Shown one piece after another: positions 22,901 to 34,900 of a stretch of 64,000 nucleotides of DNA (the first letter of the stretch is position 1; each line of letters opens with the position of its first letter). The notes under the pieces are model-generated. The model was given only the letters and a program-made list of their open reading frames with translations. It made no database searches and had not been told where the DNA came from. A program made the translations under genes and the position numbers. Source of the stretch: Owenia fusiformis (Eukaryota; Annelida; Polychaeta; Sabellida; Oweniidae); NCBI GenBank assembly GCA_903813345.2, contig CAIIXF020000012.1, positions 31,149,001 through 31,213,000 on the forward strand, in the 5' to 3' direction.

Positions 22901-25900
22901 GCAATATGTCTTAATCATGAATGAATATAACTTGTGTAATACTGTTTCCCCATTCTTTATCATGTATTCTATCAATGTTTTCTGCTCCAAATTTATTATT
23001 CCGAGCCATATTCTCCAATATTTCCTGAATTCATGAGAACTTTGATAACGTCACAAAATCAGGTGATTTGTTCAAGATACTTGAAGAGTATGTTTATGGT
23101 CATTCTTTGACATAACAAATGAAAACAAGATGGGAAATATTGAGATAAGATTCGAATTTTCAATGAGAACAATACTAGAAATTGTTTAAATCTAAATTGA
23201 CAGTTTATGAAAGTTAATTTAGTATGCTTAGTAACATTGATCTTTATGTGGTACTAGTTATCTTTTACAAAATGATATGGACCACAGCGTCATCACCGCG
23301 GTTACTATAGCAACCGTAAAATGTTAAGAAGTAGGCGTTGGTCCATTATTCTCACAATTAGACATATTTGTGCAAAACCTTTTGAACAACCCTTGTACAT
23401 GTAATACATAAAGGTGCAGAACACTAATTAAGATAAGGTCCTAGTTTCAATCAATGTTTCTTTCAATACAAAAAGTACAATGTAAAATTATTTTACATAT
23501 GAATACTGGATTTATAAAGAGTAAATGGCGTGCTTTAAATTCACATACGAGTCAAACATGAACATTCAAAATCAAGCACAAGGACTACGCTAAATTTACG
23601 AAAATATGGTAGCCATTTTGAATTTGGAGATCATATTGAGAAATTCCCTCTTGAACAGAAGGTTCGAACCTATAAAGTAGTATTCTTTTAAATATTACTA
23701 AAGGTAGACTTAGTTTTTTTACAGCAAAAGTGGCAGCTTAGAGTAGCAATTGAGCTAACGATTACTTACTTGAAAGAAAAATCCGAGAACGGCGAGTCCC
23801 TTGTCCTTGTCGATTGCGTATGAGACATTATCCATGGCTGTGTTGTAATGGACAATATGTACCTGTAAATATTATAATTTCACCCGTCAACTAAACTCAA
23901 CCTTGTCTCAGTTTTTAATAACCTTTCTTCTTCTTTTCTTCTTCTATTATTGTACTATTGTACTATTATTGTATTATACTTCCACTACTATCCTACTGTT
24001 GGCATCCTACTATAACAATCATTTGCGAGTGAAACTGGAATATTATGTTGAATAAGATTTCAACATTAAAAAAATTATTTTTGGATAAGAACTTAATGTG
24101 ATTGTCGACCGTGCCCTGTGTGTCGTTCGAATTCCTTAATCAAATATAGCATTCATTTCTTTTAAATTCTACTGATTTCAAAGTTTTATAAAATATCCAT
24201 ACACGTCCATGGGGAGCTTCAGAAGGGCATCAGCTAGATCTATCATAATGGTAAAGTGACTAAATAATGCCTCGGTCGCATTTGACCGACGGCAACCGTA
24301 CGGCGGCCGTAGCTTCCCAAACTCGAAGAGAAATATGCAGCATAAACTATGGAGAAAGTACGATGTAATACGATGTAGATTCTAGAGAGATTTCGCAACT
24401 CACTTATAGCATGCATGTGTATTATTCCCGTATGCAGGTATGACGTGATGAAGCATTTGATTATGTCATCATTTATTACGCAGATATATACGTCCATAAG
24501 TGTGATATTCTTATAAATCGTCGTCCATACGAACGACTTATGGACGTATATAGGACGTATATAGAGCTGTGCAATAAATGATGACGTATTCAAACGCTTC
24601 ATAAGTTATACGTCATACGGGAATAATAAACATGCTATAAGTAAGTTGCGAAATCTCTCTAATTTATTGATTTTGTGAAGCTACGGCCGCCGTAGAACAA
24701 ATGTGACTGAGGCTTTAAATATTACCTCCATTGAATATTTGTTTCCGTTAAGGGTATGCTCTGAGCCTCTTTCATTGTCAGTTCCCCAATGGAAATGCAA
24801 CTGAGCTGCTTTGTAGTCGTTAGCAAAGCCGGCCCCATTCAGTCTAAAGTCCATATTATCCAACATAACAGTCACTGGAAATATAGTATTTCATAAGGTT
24901 AATAACAGATCCTAGCGATATTATACTTAAATCTAAAGTGTATATTGTATTTGCAAGGGCGTCAGATGGATTTGCCAAGGAAGGGGGCAGCTTTTGGGTA
25001 TGGATGAGTCGTACGTGAAGCGCGCCATCTAGGGGGATCATGGGGCATGCCCCCAGAAAGTTTTTTTAGACCCTCTCTGGTGCATTCTGAACATGTCTCA
25101 AAACAATATTCCTAATAATAAAAGAAAAAATTGTGAGTTTAGAGAACTCAACTTGACTTTGACTAAAAAACTTTGACTTTTAAAAAATATACATTTTGCA
25201 CTTATTCTTCAAAGTATTTACATACTGTATGGGTTTCACTTTAATTACTGTAGGGGTTCACTTTAATTTGCTCTAGCTGCTTTCAATTCTAGGCTCGGTT
25301 TCAAATCTAAAAAAATCTGGAAAAGGGGGGGGGGGGGTCGCCCCCCTGGAATGTTTCAAAAGTGAGTCCCCTTTGCAAAAGCTGGTTACGGGCCTAGATC
25401 ATCCTTTCAGCAAGGGTACATCAAGGGCGTTACAATACCCGGGAATTTATCCCTTGGGTACTGTATATAGTATTTTATGAATTTAAGCATAAATGAAGTA
25501 CTTTGAAGAAGGATGACCTATAGAGGGCTTAAACAAATAATACAAACCTGTATGTCCATTGTTGATTACTTTGTAGGTCTTATTAGCATCCAACTGAGCA
25601 TAGTTCGTTAGAGTGAGGGGGGTTAGCGTCTCGTCATAGTGCATAGTATTTGTATCAAAGTTTATGGGACTCTGCTTTTGACCGCCACAAACCGCAAATT
25701 CATTTTTCCAATTTGATGGCCCTAAAACATATCAAAACAAAATCTATCTAAATGTAAGATTTAAATAGACGAGACAAATCATTTTCACAACTAAAGCCGA
25801 AAAGACGTTTATATTATTTGGAGTCAGTTGCCTAGACGACTGCCTCGTACATGTAGCTGCGCCCATTATTGATGTTAAGTTACGAAATAGTGTATATAAT

Positions 25901-28900
25901 TAGGGGTATTATCATTATGTGTAAAAATATGTTTATGGAAACTGATATTTAAGTTGTCAATGTTTGAATTGACAAAAATCCAAGTTTAATGATACGTGTG
26001 ATCCCGGGGTGTGTGATGCGCAAAGCCACACACGTTTAGTTTAGTATACTTATGGCCATGGGCTTTCAACAGTCTCTTAAAAGCCCATGCCTTGACCTCA
26101 TATAAAATATATATATTGAAATAGTGCATCATTTGTTACTAAATATGCCTTGAATAAAGGCATTATTACAAGAGGAATAACCGGTTAACCCTTTTTCAGT
26201 TTTCTGACCAGGGTCACGATTTTGTACCGCAAGCGAAGATGACCGAAGATGCTTCAAGGAATTTGATTGGTTCCTTAAAGCATCTTCGGCCATCTTCGTG
26301 ATAGAGACATCTTAATGTAGGTTTGTCTTAAACAAGACAAATTTCTTAGCTAATTTTCTTAGCTAATACATGTACACTACATGTACAATACAATATTTAC
26401 TGCACTAAGTTTCAAGTGCGTATTTCAAAAACACATCGTCTATCTCTAGCTTTTGACCTTAGCTTAGGATGGAACATCAGAATTATTGTAGTGAAAGTGT
26501 AATGTATGACCACTATGAAAAATTTTGCACTTTCATGGAGATGTTAAAAGACGACGTAGACGTACACTCTTCTTGGCAAACCCAACTCGCCATTCGCCAA
26601 TATTTCAAAACGCGAAGGCGAATGTTCAAGAAAACATTTTTGTAAAAATGTTACACCTGCCCATGTTGTTTTGTGGTGCAAGATAAAGTGGTTTCAAAAT
26701 TTGCACAACGCATGCAACAAGGAAAATGGGAGCTATTTACCTCTTCTGGTACTGGGAGGATAGGGTCAACGTCTCCAGTAAAGACTTTAAACAAATGCTC
26801 ATAAATTCGACCTGCATGGTTTTGTATTGCTTGATTGTGATTATTCAGCACTTAGATTCAGCCAAAACCTCATGTTTTCAAACAAGAGATTTTGCCCCGA
26901 TCGCAAAAACGAATTAGACGTGTTTTAGATACAGGAAGACAACGTCATAATTTAGCATACACGTCGCTGGATAAAAAAGGTTGGCGAGACAAATTTAACC
27001 ACTCTACTTTAAGAATCTTTTTCACCCTGTTATATCATCAAGGGCATTTCACTTCAGAACCAGGGTATTTTATCAAACATTAAAATAAATGTAATTTGAA
27101 CTTATCGAAATAAATCGGATAAGTTTATAAATTATGTAATTAATTTATGTGTCGACAGATAATTTAATTCCACTTCAGATTATGTTTTCATACCATAAAG
27201 GGCACTAGAAGACGGGGATGAATATCCATCAAAGTGTACAGGGGCGGACTCAAGGAGGGGGGGGGGGGGGGGGGGGGGTGGGTGGGCAATAATTTCATGG
27301 CAATTTTTAGGCCCTAATTTTTTTTGCATCTCGCCTTTTTAGGGAAGGCCTCCCCCCTCCCCCATATCTACCACTTTTGTATATCGCATATTTAACTTGA
27401 TTTTAATTGACCTCGAAAGTGTATTAACCTTTCGATGAATAGAATAATATTTTGACAAGATAAGATGGGCACTTCAAATTAAACATCCAATTCTGATAAC
27501 GTCAACAATGTCTGGCATATTAGGCATATTTATTTATTTATTTATAGTTCACACATAATATATATATATATAGGGTGTCTCAAAAAATGTACCCAAAAGT
27601 ATATCAACAGCATACAAACTAATCAATATTTTCAGACATTTTTTGCATGGTCTTGTATAGTCAAAACATGTAAGTTTTTTCCCCTATACACAGTTTTTAA
27701 TTCACTTTTGCCTTTTTGATACTTAACCCTTATTACCTTTTACACAACATAATAAATGTAACATCATATTTCGATCACAGTCTGCATCCTTACTACTACA
27801 TTGTTCATTGCACTTGATATTTCTGGTGGAATAATTTGATTTCTGTTCGGATGCTGGTCTTAAGTTGTTCTAGGTCTCTTAGCTTGGGTTTAGCATAAAA
27901 ATGGTCCTTCAAATAACCCCTGAGAAAAAAGTATTGGTCATCAATAAGGCCCTCACAATGTCTTATAGCCCCTTTATACAGAGAGGTCAGACGTTCGGGA
28001 AACTGCATAGGTTGGGATTCTAGTGTAGCCTTTTTTGTGTGTAGAGGGGCTCAATCAATTTGAGACCACTGTGTTTTCATTTGGATATTATTTGGTATCC
28101 AGGCTAGCCTGCATGGCTCTGGAAGGCAACTCTCTAATCATTTGCAGATAATTGACCTGATTCTCCGTGTTTGTTCTGCCGCAGCCATCGTCATCCTCAA
28201 ACATCTTTCTCAGTGGCTATTTGGGGGTGTTTCAATGCTCATTCCAAGCAAAAAGACGAAGAACAACTTAAAGGCAACAAGATAAGAGAAGTCCAAAACA
28301 TTCCACCTGAATTATTATCAAATGAACAATGTAGCAGTAAGGATACAGGCTGTCATTGAAATATGAGGTTGTTACATTGATTATGGGGTGTAAAAGGTTA
28401 GGGGTTAAAGCATCAAAAAGGCAAGACTGAAATAAAAATGGTGTATTGAGGAGAAAACTTTCATGTTTTGGCTACATGACCATGGAAAAATGTCTAAAAA
28501 TATTGATTTGTTTATCTGTGTTGTTGATATACTTTTGGGTACATTTTTTGAGACATCCTGTGGTGTCGTGGTACTAGATCACGGTATCATGGTACTACTT
28601 ACGAAGGGGACAGACCTCGCCCATGAAATTGCAAGAATTTTTAAGGAGGTCATACATTACGCTTTCATTACAATAATTCTCGTGATAACATAACATCCTA
28701 AGGTCAAAAACTAGAGATATACGATGTGCTGATAGACGATGTGCTAAAAATACCTACTTGAATCTTGAGACACTAAAATGTTGTTAAAACAGAAACTCTG
28801 GTCGATCAGTTTGATCTATTTCTTATTTTCTTCATATAACAATAGATCAAAATACAAATTATTAAACAGTGGACACCCTAAATAGGTGTATATACTGCTT

Positions 28901-31900
28901 GATTAAACATAAATTGAATATAATAATAGCGAAAATTTATCGATATTTGTGAAAAGTGGGATATACTGACGTCCACCCTAAATGCATACTTCTTATCCAG
29001 AGGGGGAGAAACACCAGGGTTCAAAGATGACATACGCTTATAATGTAAATCTGTATTGAGATGACACGGTCGCTGATTGGTCAAAAGTCGACAAACAAAT
29101 GACGTCATCAATGGCGGTTTCAAAATTTTCGAAATACGCTTCGAATAATATTATGTTCATTTCTGGCGTGTTAACCAATATCACAGCTTCTCATTTCACA
29201 TCAAGATAAAGAAAGGTGTACGGAATATGCCTATAACATCCCATCGAAGTGTAGTATTTGATAGCTAGCCGATGAAAATTCGAACGAACGAAGGTGGTAA
29301 GCAAGAGAGGTAATTATGTCTGTCATCTTGAAACTCTGGGGCTTTCCCTCCTCTTCTTCTTATCAAAATAATCACTACTTTGTTCTTATTTACGTTTGTT
29401 ATTTTTTGTTTTGTTATTGGCACAATGGTATAATCGATATATTAAGTTTGATTTACAATGTCGTATACGAATATATATATAAAATAATCAAAATATCTCC
29501 TAAGATCATTTGCTGAAAATGTCATGGAAAATATGAAGTATTGATAAAGTTACAACAGACAGAATTTTTTTAAATCAGTAAACATGAACAGACTCGACAT
29601 GTGATCTGAATGGGATTTTCTTTTGTCATACTTGTGGAGGGGAGTGTATGTGGTATCCATGGTACCAAGGCCAATTTTGGATTCATGGATGAATCATCCT
29701 CGTTCACTCGGCTGCCGTCGGTCGATGAACGCAGTGAAGACCGAGCGTGCGAAGATGTGGATGAATGACATTGGATACGAGTTCCATGGTACCTTTGATC
29801 TTTTCTATGATCATCCAGCACAGGGCTTGAAGAGCCAGAGTCTTTTATTTCCCCGGGTTTATTTCCCTCCATTTATTTGGACACGCAGTGCAATTAACGT
29901 TATCCCTGAGTTCAACACCCTATTTTAAACTTTACTTACCATTGTCGCCGTGGTAACCCCATTCTGAAACAAAATAAAGAATACAATGAGTCATGAGTTA
30001 TGGTAAGAATCATTGATCATTATTGTCATGCTTCAGTCACATTTGATCTACGGCAATCATAATATTTTAGGACAAAAGAATGCTTAACTTGACCAAGTCA
30101 TATTACCTGGTCCAAATACATGCAACGCAATGCAACTGAACTTAAAAATATAGTATATGTAGTATAAGGGCAATGCTTTATGCCATTATAAAAAATCTAG
30201 TTGAATGTCTTTAGAAAAACATAATTTCGTGTATTGAAATGACATATTTCTATTAATTTTTTTCTTCTAGCAAAACAGACACAAGTCGCAAAATGTTTGG
30301 TATGTTGACTGGAACCGAATAAGTATGATGTGTACTTCAAGGTAATAAAGTAATACTAATATCATACTAATGTCCAATCATAAGTTCGAATAATAGTTTC
30401 CTTTCAAATATTAATTGTGTGACATATACGAGACCAATGTTAATGCTACCAGGGGATTCGGACCTACAGGCCTTACAATTTATACATGTTTTTTTGTGTT
30501 TCGGTACGTGATTTATATTTTTTAGTTTTTCAAAGAAATCTACAAATATTTCGTTGCGGTTTTATCTTTACATCGTTTTTTTAAATCACCGCCATTACTT
30601 TTCAAACGGCGTTACCTTGAAATACAAAGACACATTGATATTCCCATGTCATTCACCATTCATTAAGCAGTAAAAAATTAACTTGCTCCATGAGTGACAA
30701 ACTATTTCAAGTTTCCTGGTGACGTCGAATCTCACATCATACGAATGTAATTTTAATCGATCTGTCTGCATGGGGTGAATGTCTCTAGTCTATAGCGGGA
30801 CAAACAATGTCTTTAGTAGAGTTTTCGTAACGTTTTCAAAAGGAAAGGCAGCACGTAGGCATACGTGCAGTTCTAGAATTTCATATCGTGTATTAAAATG
30901 TTATCCTTTTCTATTGAAATCGTGACAGCATTTCTCAGACTTATAAAAACTAATCAATAGGCAGATCTGAATAAAACGTACTTTTTAGCTCATAGGTTGA
31001 GCAATTGTTACCCCCTACTTGTTTAAATATGACAGACAGGGAGGAAAATAAATTAACAAATGTGTTCTACATAAAAAACTTGTCCGAAAAGACTTGAGTT
31101 TTTTAAAGCTTGACATTTGCATTCGCTGTTCAAAAGTGTGTTTTTACCACAGATCTATTAACCTACTTGAACGTGAATAGATACTTTGAGACGCAACACA
31201 AAAGCGTTTTTGAACAAACTTGGCCAATGTCCTAAATACTCAGGTAAACATGTTCAACTAAAAATATTTCAAATTGTATTTTACATTTTTATGTTAAGTA
31301 GGATTGAAAACGTCATATACTGTATATGGGTGTTTCTATTCATAGATTTCCCTTATCATCCAATATCTCATTTTTGTAATATCATTCCTCGCCATGCTTA
31401 GATTTTAAAAATTCCACAACGCCTTAGTTTGTTTGAAGAGACATTAAGATTTTTTACTGAAATAACTATAATACATATGTTTGTGAAAACAAAAATGTGT
31501 ATCAATCGTCATTAACTTCACCATTTGGTGTAAAATCTGTATTAATCCTTTGAGAGGTATGCCATTACGAATATTAATTTAAAGGTTTGGTTGAAGAAGT
31601 TTCTTTACAATTTAGTCTTACTTTAGATGTAATCTCATACTTTAGACGTAATCTCACACTTTAGACGTAACCTTATACTTTAGACGTAATCTTATACTTT
31701 GGTTCTTCAAATGCAAGATTATCAAGTCTTAGGTATATCGGGAGGTGTATGAGTTATCATGTAAACGAATAATTATAGTTAAGCCAAATTGTTCGTGTAA
31801 ATATTGTATAATAAGTGCCAAATCCCTGGCCAAATCGTATTACATTTGCTCGATATTTTTCTTTCATTAAATTTTGATTGACGATCTTGAATAGCCACAC

Positions 31901-34900
31901 CAGGACACGGATTTGTAACACAAAAGCTGTTTTGAAAATGTACCCTTGGCGACCTTAGATAGAGTAATGGTCCAGTTAAGATTGATATTCGTTTAATGTA
32001 CGAATCCAAGGTCTGAATCAGTAGCAAACCATTCATGCTTTTTGTGTTTGTTAAAGTATTATAGTTATCGAAGCACATAAAAGCTCTGGAAATGGAGGGA
32101 AGATGTAGATAAAAAAAATTACATAATTGTTATTAAAGTCCCCGATAAATCGGGCTACGTATACCGCCGTGTTTACATTAGGGGTTTAGAAGAGTTTATT
32201 TTTTATTTAGGTATGCAAGCTACGTATATCAATATTAGGCCTTCATTCATGTACTCGTGTGCATGTAATCAGCATGCCCTTCAATATTATGTAAACCAGG
32301 CTATTCAAGTTAAGGAATAAATAATGATAGGCCATTCAATATGGTGAAATTCAGCACGAGTTGGACAGAATGTTGTACAAAGCACGAACCGAAGGTGAGT
32401 GCATTTGTACTAACATTCTGTCCAACGAGTGCTGAATTTCACCATATTGAATGGCCTATCATTATTTATTCCGATTCAAACATAAAAATTAGTAAAAGCC
32501 GTGTCTGTGGAACGGGCATGAAGGAAGAATACGCATGAGATGTGACGTCACTCAAAACAATGCAAATTGCAGATTGAATAGAGCATGGTCGTGCATCTAT
32601 GGAGAATTAGAGAACGTTCTATATTGGCTATGCTGCATTCTGATTGGTTGAGAAATTCGAATAGAGCACGGTCATGTTTGAATACTGTATAATGTACACT
32701 ATTTATGTGTGTACTACATACAATACAATTCCCTGGGAAACAAAACACAAATACTTTTTATATGTTCAAAATGAGCTATTTGATTGATGCAAACACTAAA
32801 TAGCTTCATAAATAACATCTACAACGTATATCTAATAGTAATTTTCAATTTCAATGGTGAAACTTCCCTGGTTACGATTATATGGGAAATCATCACGAGA
32901 CGAAGATCGTTCGCCTTCCTGGCTTACCTCTGAATCGTGTACCTGGTAATCTCTTTATATAGTTTAGCGAGAGCGGTGCGCCTGCGCAGTTTTAAACTTT
33001 GGCGCACACTTTAAAGTCTTTAATAAACCTAATATCATAGCAATCATGGAATAGATACATATATAAATGTGTTACATTATTCATATATATTTTTTTAACA
33101 GTGACAATCTTACAAATAAGGTGCAAATATACTGTTTAGAGTAAAACACAAATTCAACCAAGACAACATAATAACGATGTTTTAGATGACCTCCATTTTG
33201 ATACTCTTCACACCAGGGGTTGGGCTCCATGTAATACATGGGTCACATTTGCTCCGATCCATCGGCCCTCACCCGGCCGATTGATTGTTTTGTTCAATAT
33301 TGTATTTAATTTTGAACAAAATACTCAATCGGCCGGGCCCCGTGGAGAAAATCGGAGCAAATGTGACCAAGGCATAATATAAGGCTTTGAGAGCAGCCGG
33401 TCAAAATGGCACGACGGACCAGTTGCCATGTAATTTTCCTATACACCAGTGTAGACTGATAAAGTGGCCATATATAGAAGGCCATGATTTAGATGGATTG
33501 TCCCCCCCCCCTCTCCATTCTTTTGGGGCATTGTAACCATTGATTTTGCCAGCCCCTCCCTCTCTCTGATTATAAACCAATTATTAGCCAATTAGTTATC
33601 AATTGCAATCGTCAGTTTCTCCCGGCAGTTTCCCACAAAGTATAGATACATTCATGTCTATATGACCCCAATCTCTAATAACTAATTAGCTATTAAACCA
33701 ATACCTGATCAAAAGTTATCTGGTCCACTACATGTATTGTTATGTCACATGCAATTACATAACTGCATAATATAGCAAATTAAATTAAATTAAATTGTCG
33801 CTAATGTTATTACTAGCTTCAATTATATCAGACAATTATTGGAATAATTATCAAGTTTGATAAGATTTAATTAAGGCATTGAAAGCCCATGATTGAGGTG
33901 TTGTCACAACTTAACAGAGATAGTATGAGATATTAATTTTCCAGTCTCGATGAAATTAAATACATGTACACTATCTTAACTTGTCAAATTCATCCTCTGT
34001 CCAAGGGTATTTATCTTCTTTCCATATTTAGTTTTCCTGAATTGAGTAATAAATGAAGCCCTTTGAATGAAGGATGGTCAAGTTAACTCAAGTACATATG
34101 CAATCAGAGTCATTCTAGCGAGACTGTGCGAGTTTGCCACCGGGGATGAATCTAGCCTACCCTTTCCATCCACGTTTACCAGACTTATTTGCCGCTATAC
34201 TACAAAAGGCGCATGGGCATCGCGATGTTGTCTTTCCAATAGTTAAGATTTACTTCTTAAAAGAGAGTAAGTTGCATCTACCCAATTTACTAACCCCTGA
34301 TAATCGGTGTAGTACTCATAATGGTTGGGGAAGGGAATTTAAAAATTCGTAAATTAGGCAATAGGGCCTACAATCAAAATATTTACTTGGCCTCAAGTTT
34401 GCCAATTTATATATTGGCTATTGACACAAAATGGTTGTACTGGATATCTATAGGTATCATCATGTATTCATTTTTGATTCAATAGGCATTCTGTTGTATG
34501 CATCAAAGATAACTGAGGCCCGGGGGTTCACTCTAAATAATTTTGGTAGGTATGTGAAGCACAGCCAATTTTGGCATTGGGCATGGGAAACCATGGGAAG
34601 TGGCCAATCTGAGTGGAAAAATGGAGAAACCATCTTATAAGTACCTTTTTAAAGGTCAAAGTTCAGTTTTTATACAAAAAATGGTTAAAAATTGGTTAAA
34701 TCAGTTGCCACGGCCTGGGACAAATCACTGGAAAAGTGGCCATGGTATTTTATATTGTCTGAGAGGAATAAAACATAGAAATCTTAAATTTTGAGAGTAA
34801 ATTGACATGGAAAAAATGCTCAAAAATGGGGTCTTTGGCGCGGCACATAGGTATAATAAGAGGTATATTGGAGTGAAACCCCCGGGAGCTGAGGTCAGTA

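Larger units (their letters stand above)
27572..28559. mobile_element. Tc1/mariner-like foldback element with two transposase 3' ends
   Basis: Ends AGGGTGTCTCAAAAAATGTA and TACATTTTTTGAGACATCCT. The inverted arms extend inward: TATATCAACAG at 27600-27610, CTGTGTTGTTGATATAC near 28520. Each arm ends in the 3' part of a decayed transposase, one on each strand and converging outward. The minus arm (27805-28008) reads DDQYFFLRGYLKDHF...LEQLKTSIRTEI. The plus arm (about 28190-28325) reads NIFLSGYLGVFQCSFQAK, shifts frame, then EEQLKGNKIREVQNIPPELL. Confidence 0.8.
25722..29939 (-). other. Intron 2 of carbonic anhydrase 1 (4.2 kb)
   Basis: Contains a 28-bp-arm hairpin at 26234-26298, a run of 22 G at 27257-27278 inside a GGGGCGGACTCAAGG-type repeat, the mariner-like foldback element at 27572-28559, and one end of the TACACTCC MITE family at 29627-29648. 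A plus-strand 101-codon frame at 29623-29928 has no splice or family support. Confidence 0.8.

Noticed and set aside
29623-29928. 101-codon plus-strand frame
   Set aside because: It lies antisense within intron 2 of carbonic anhydrase 1, includes one end of a MITE, and shows no splice or family support.
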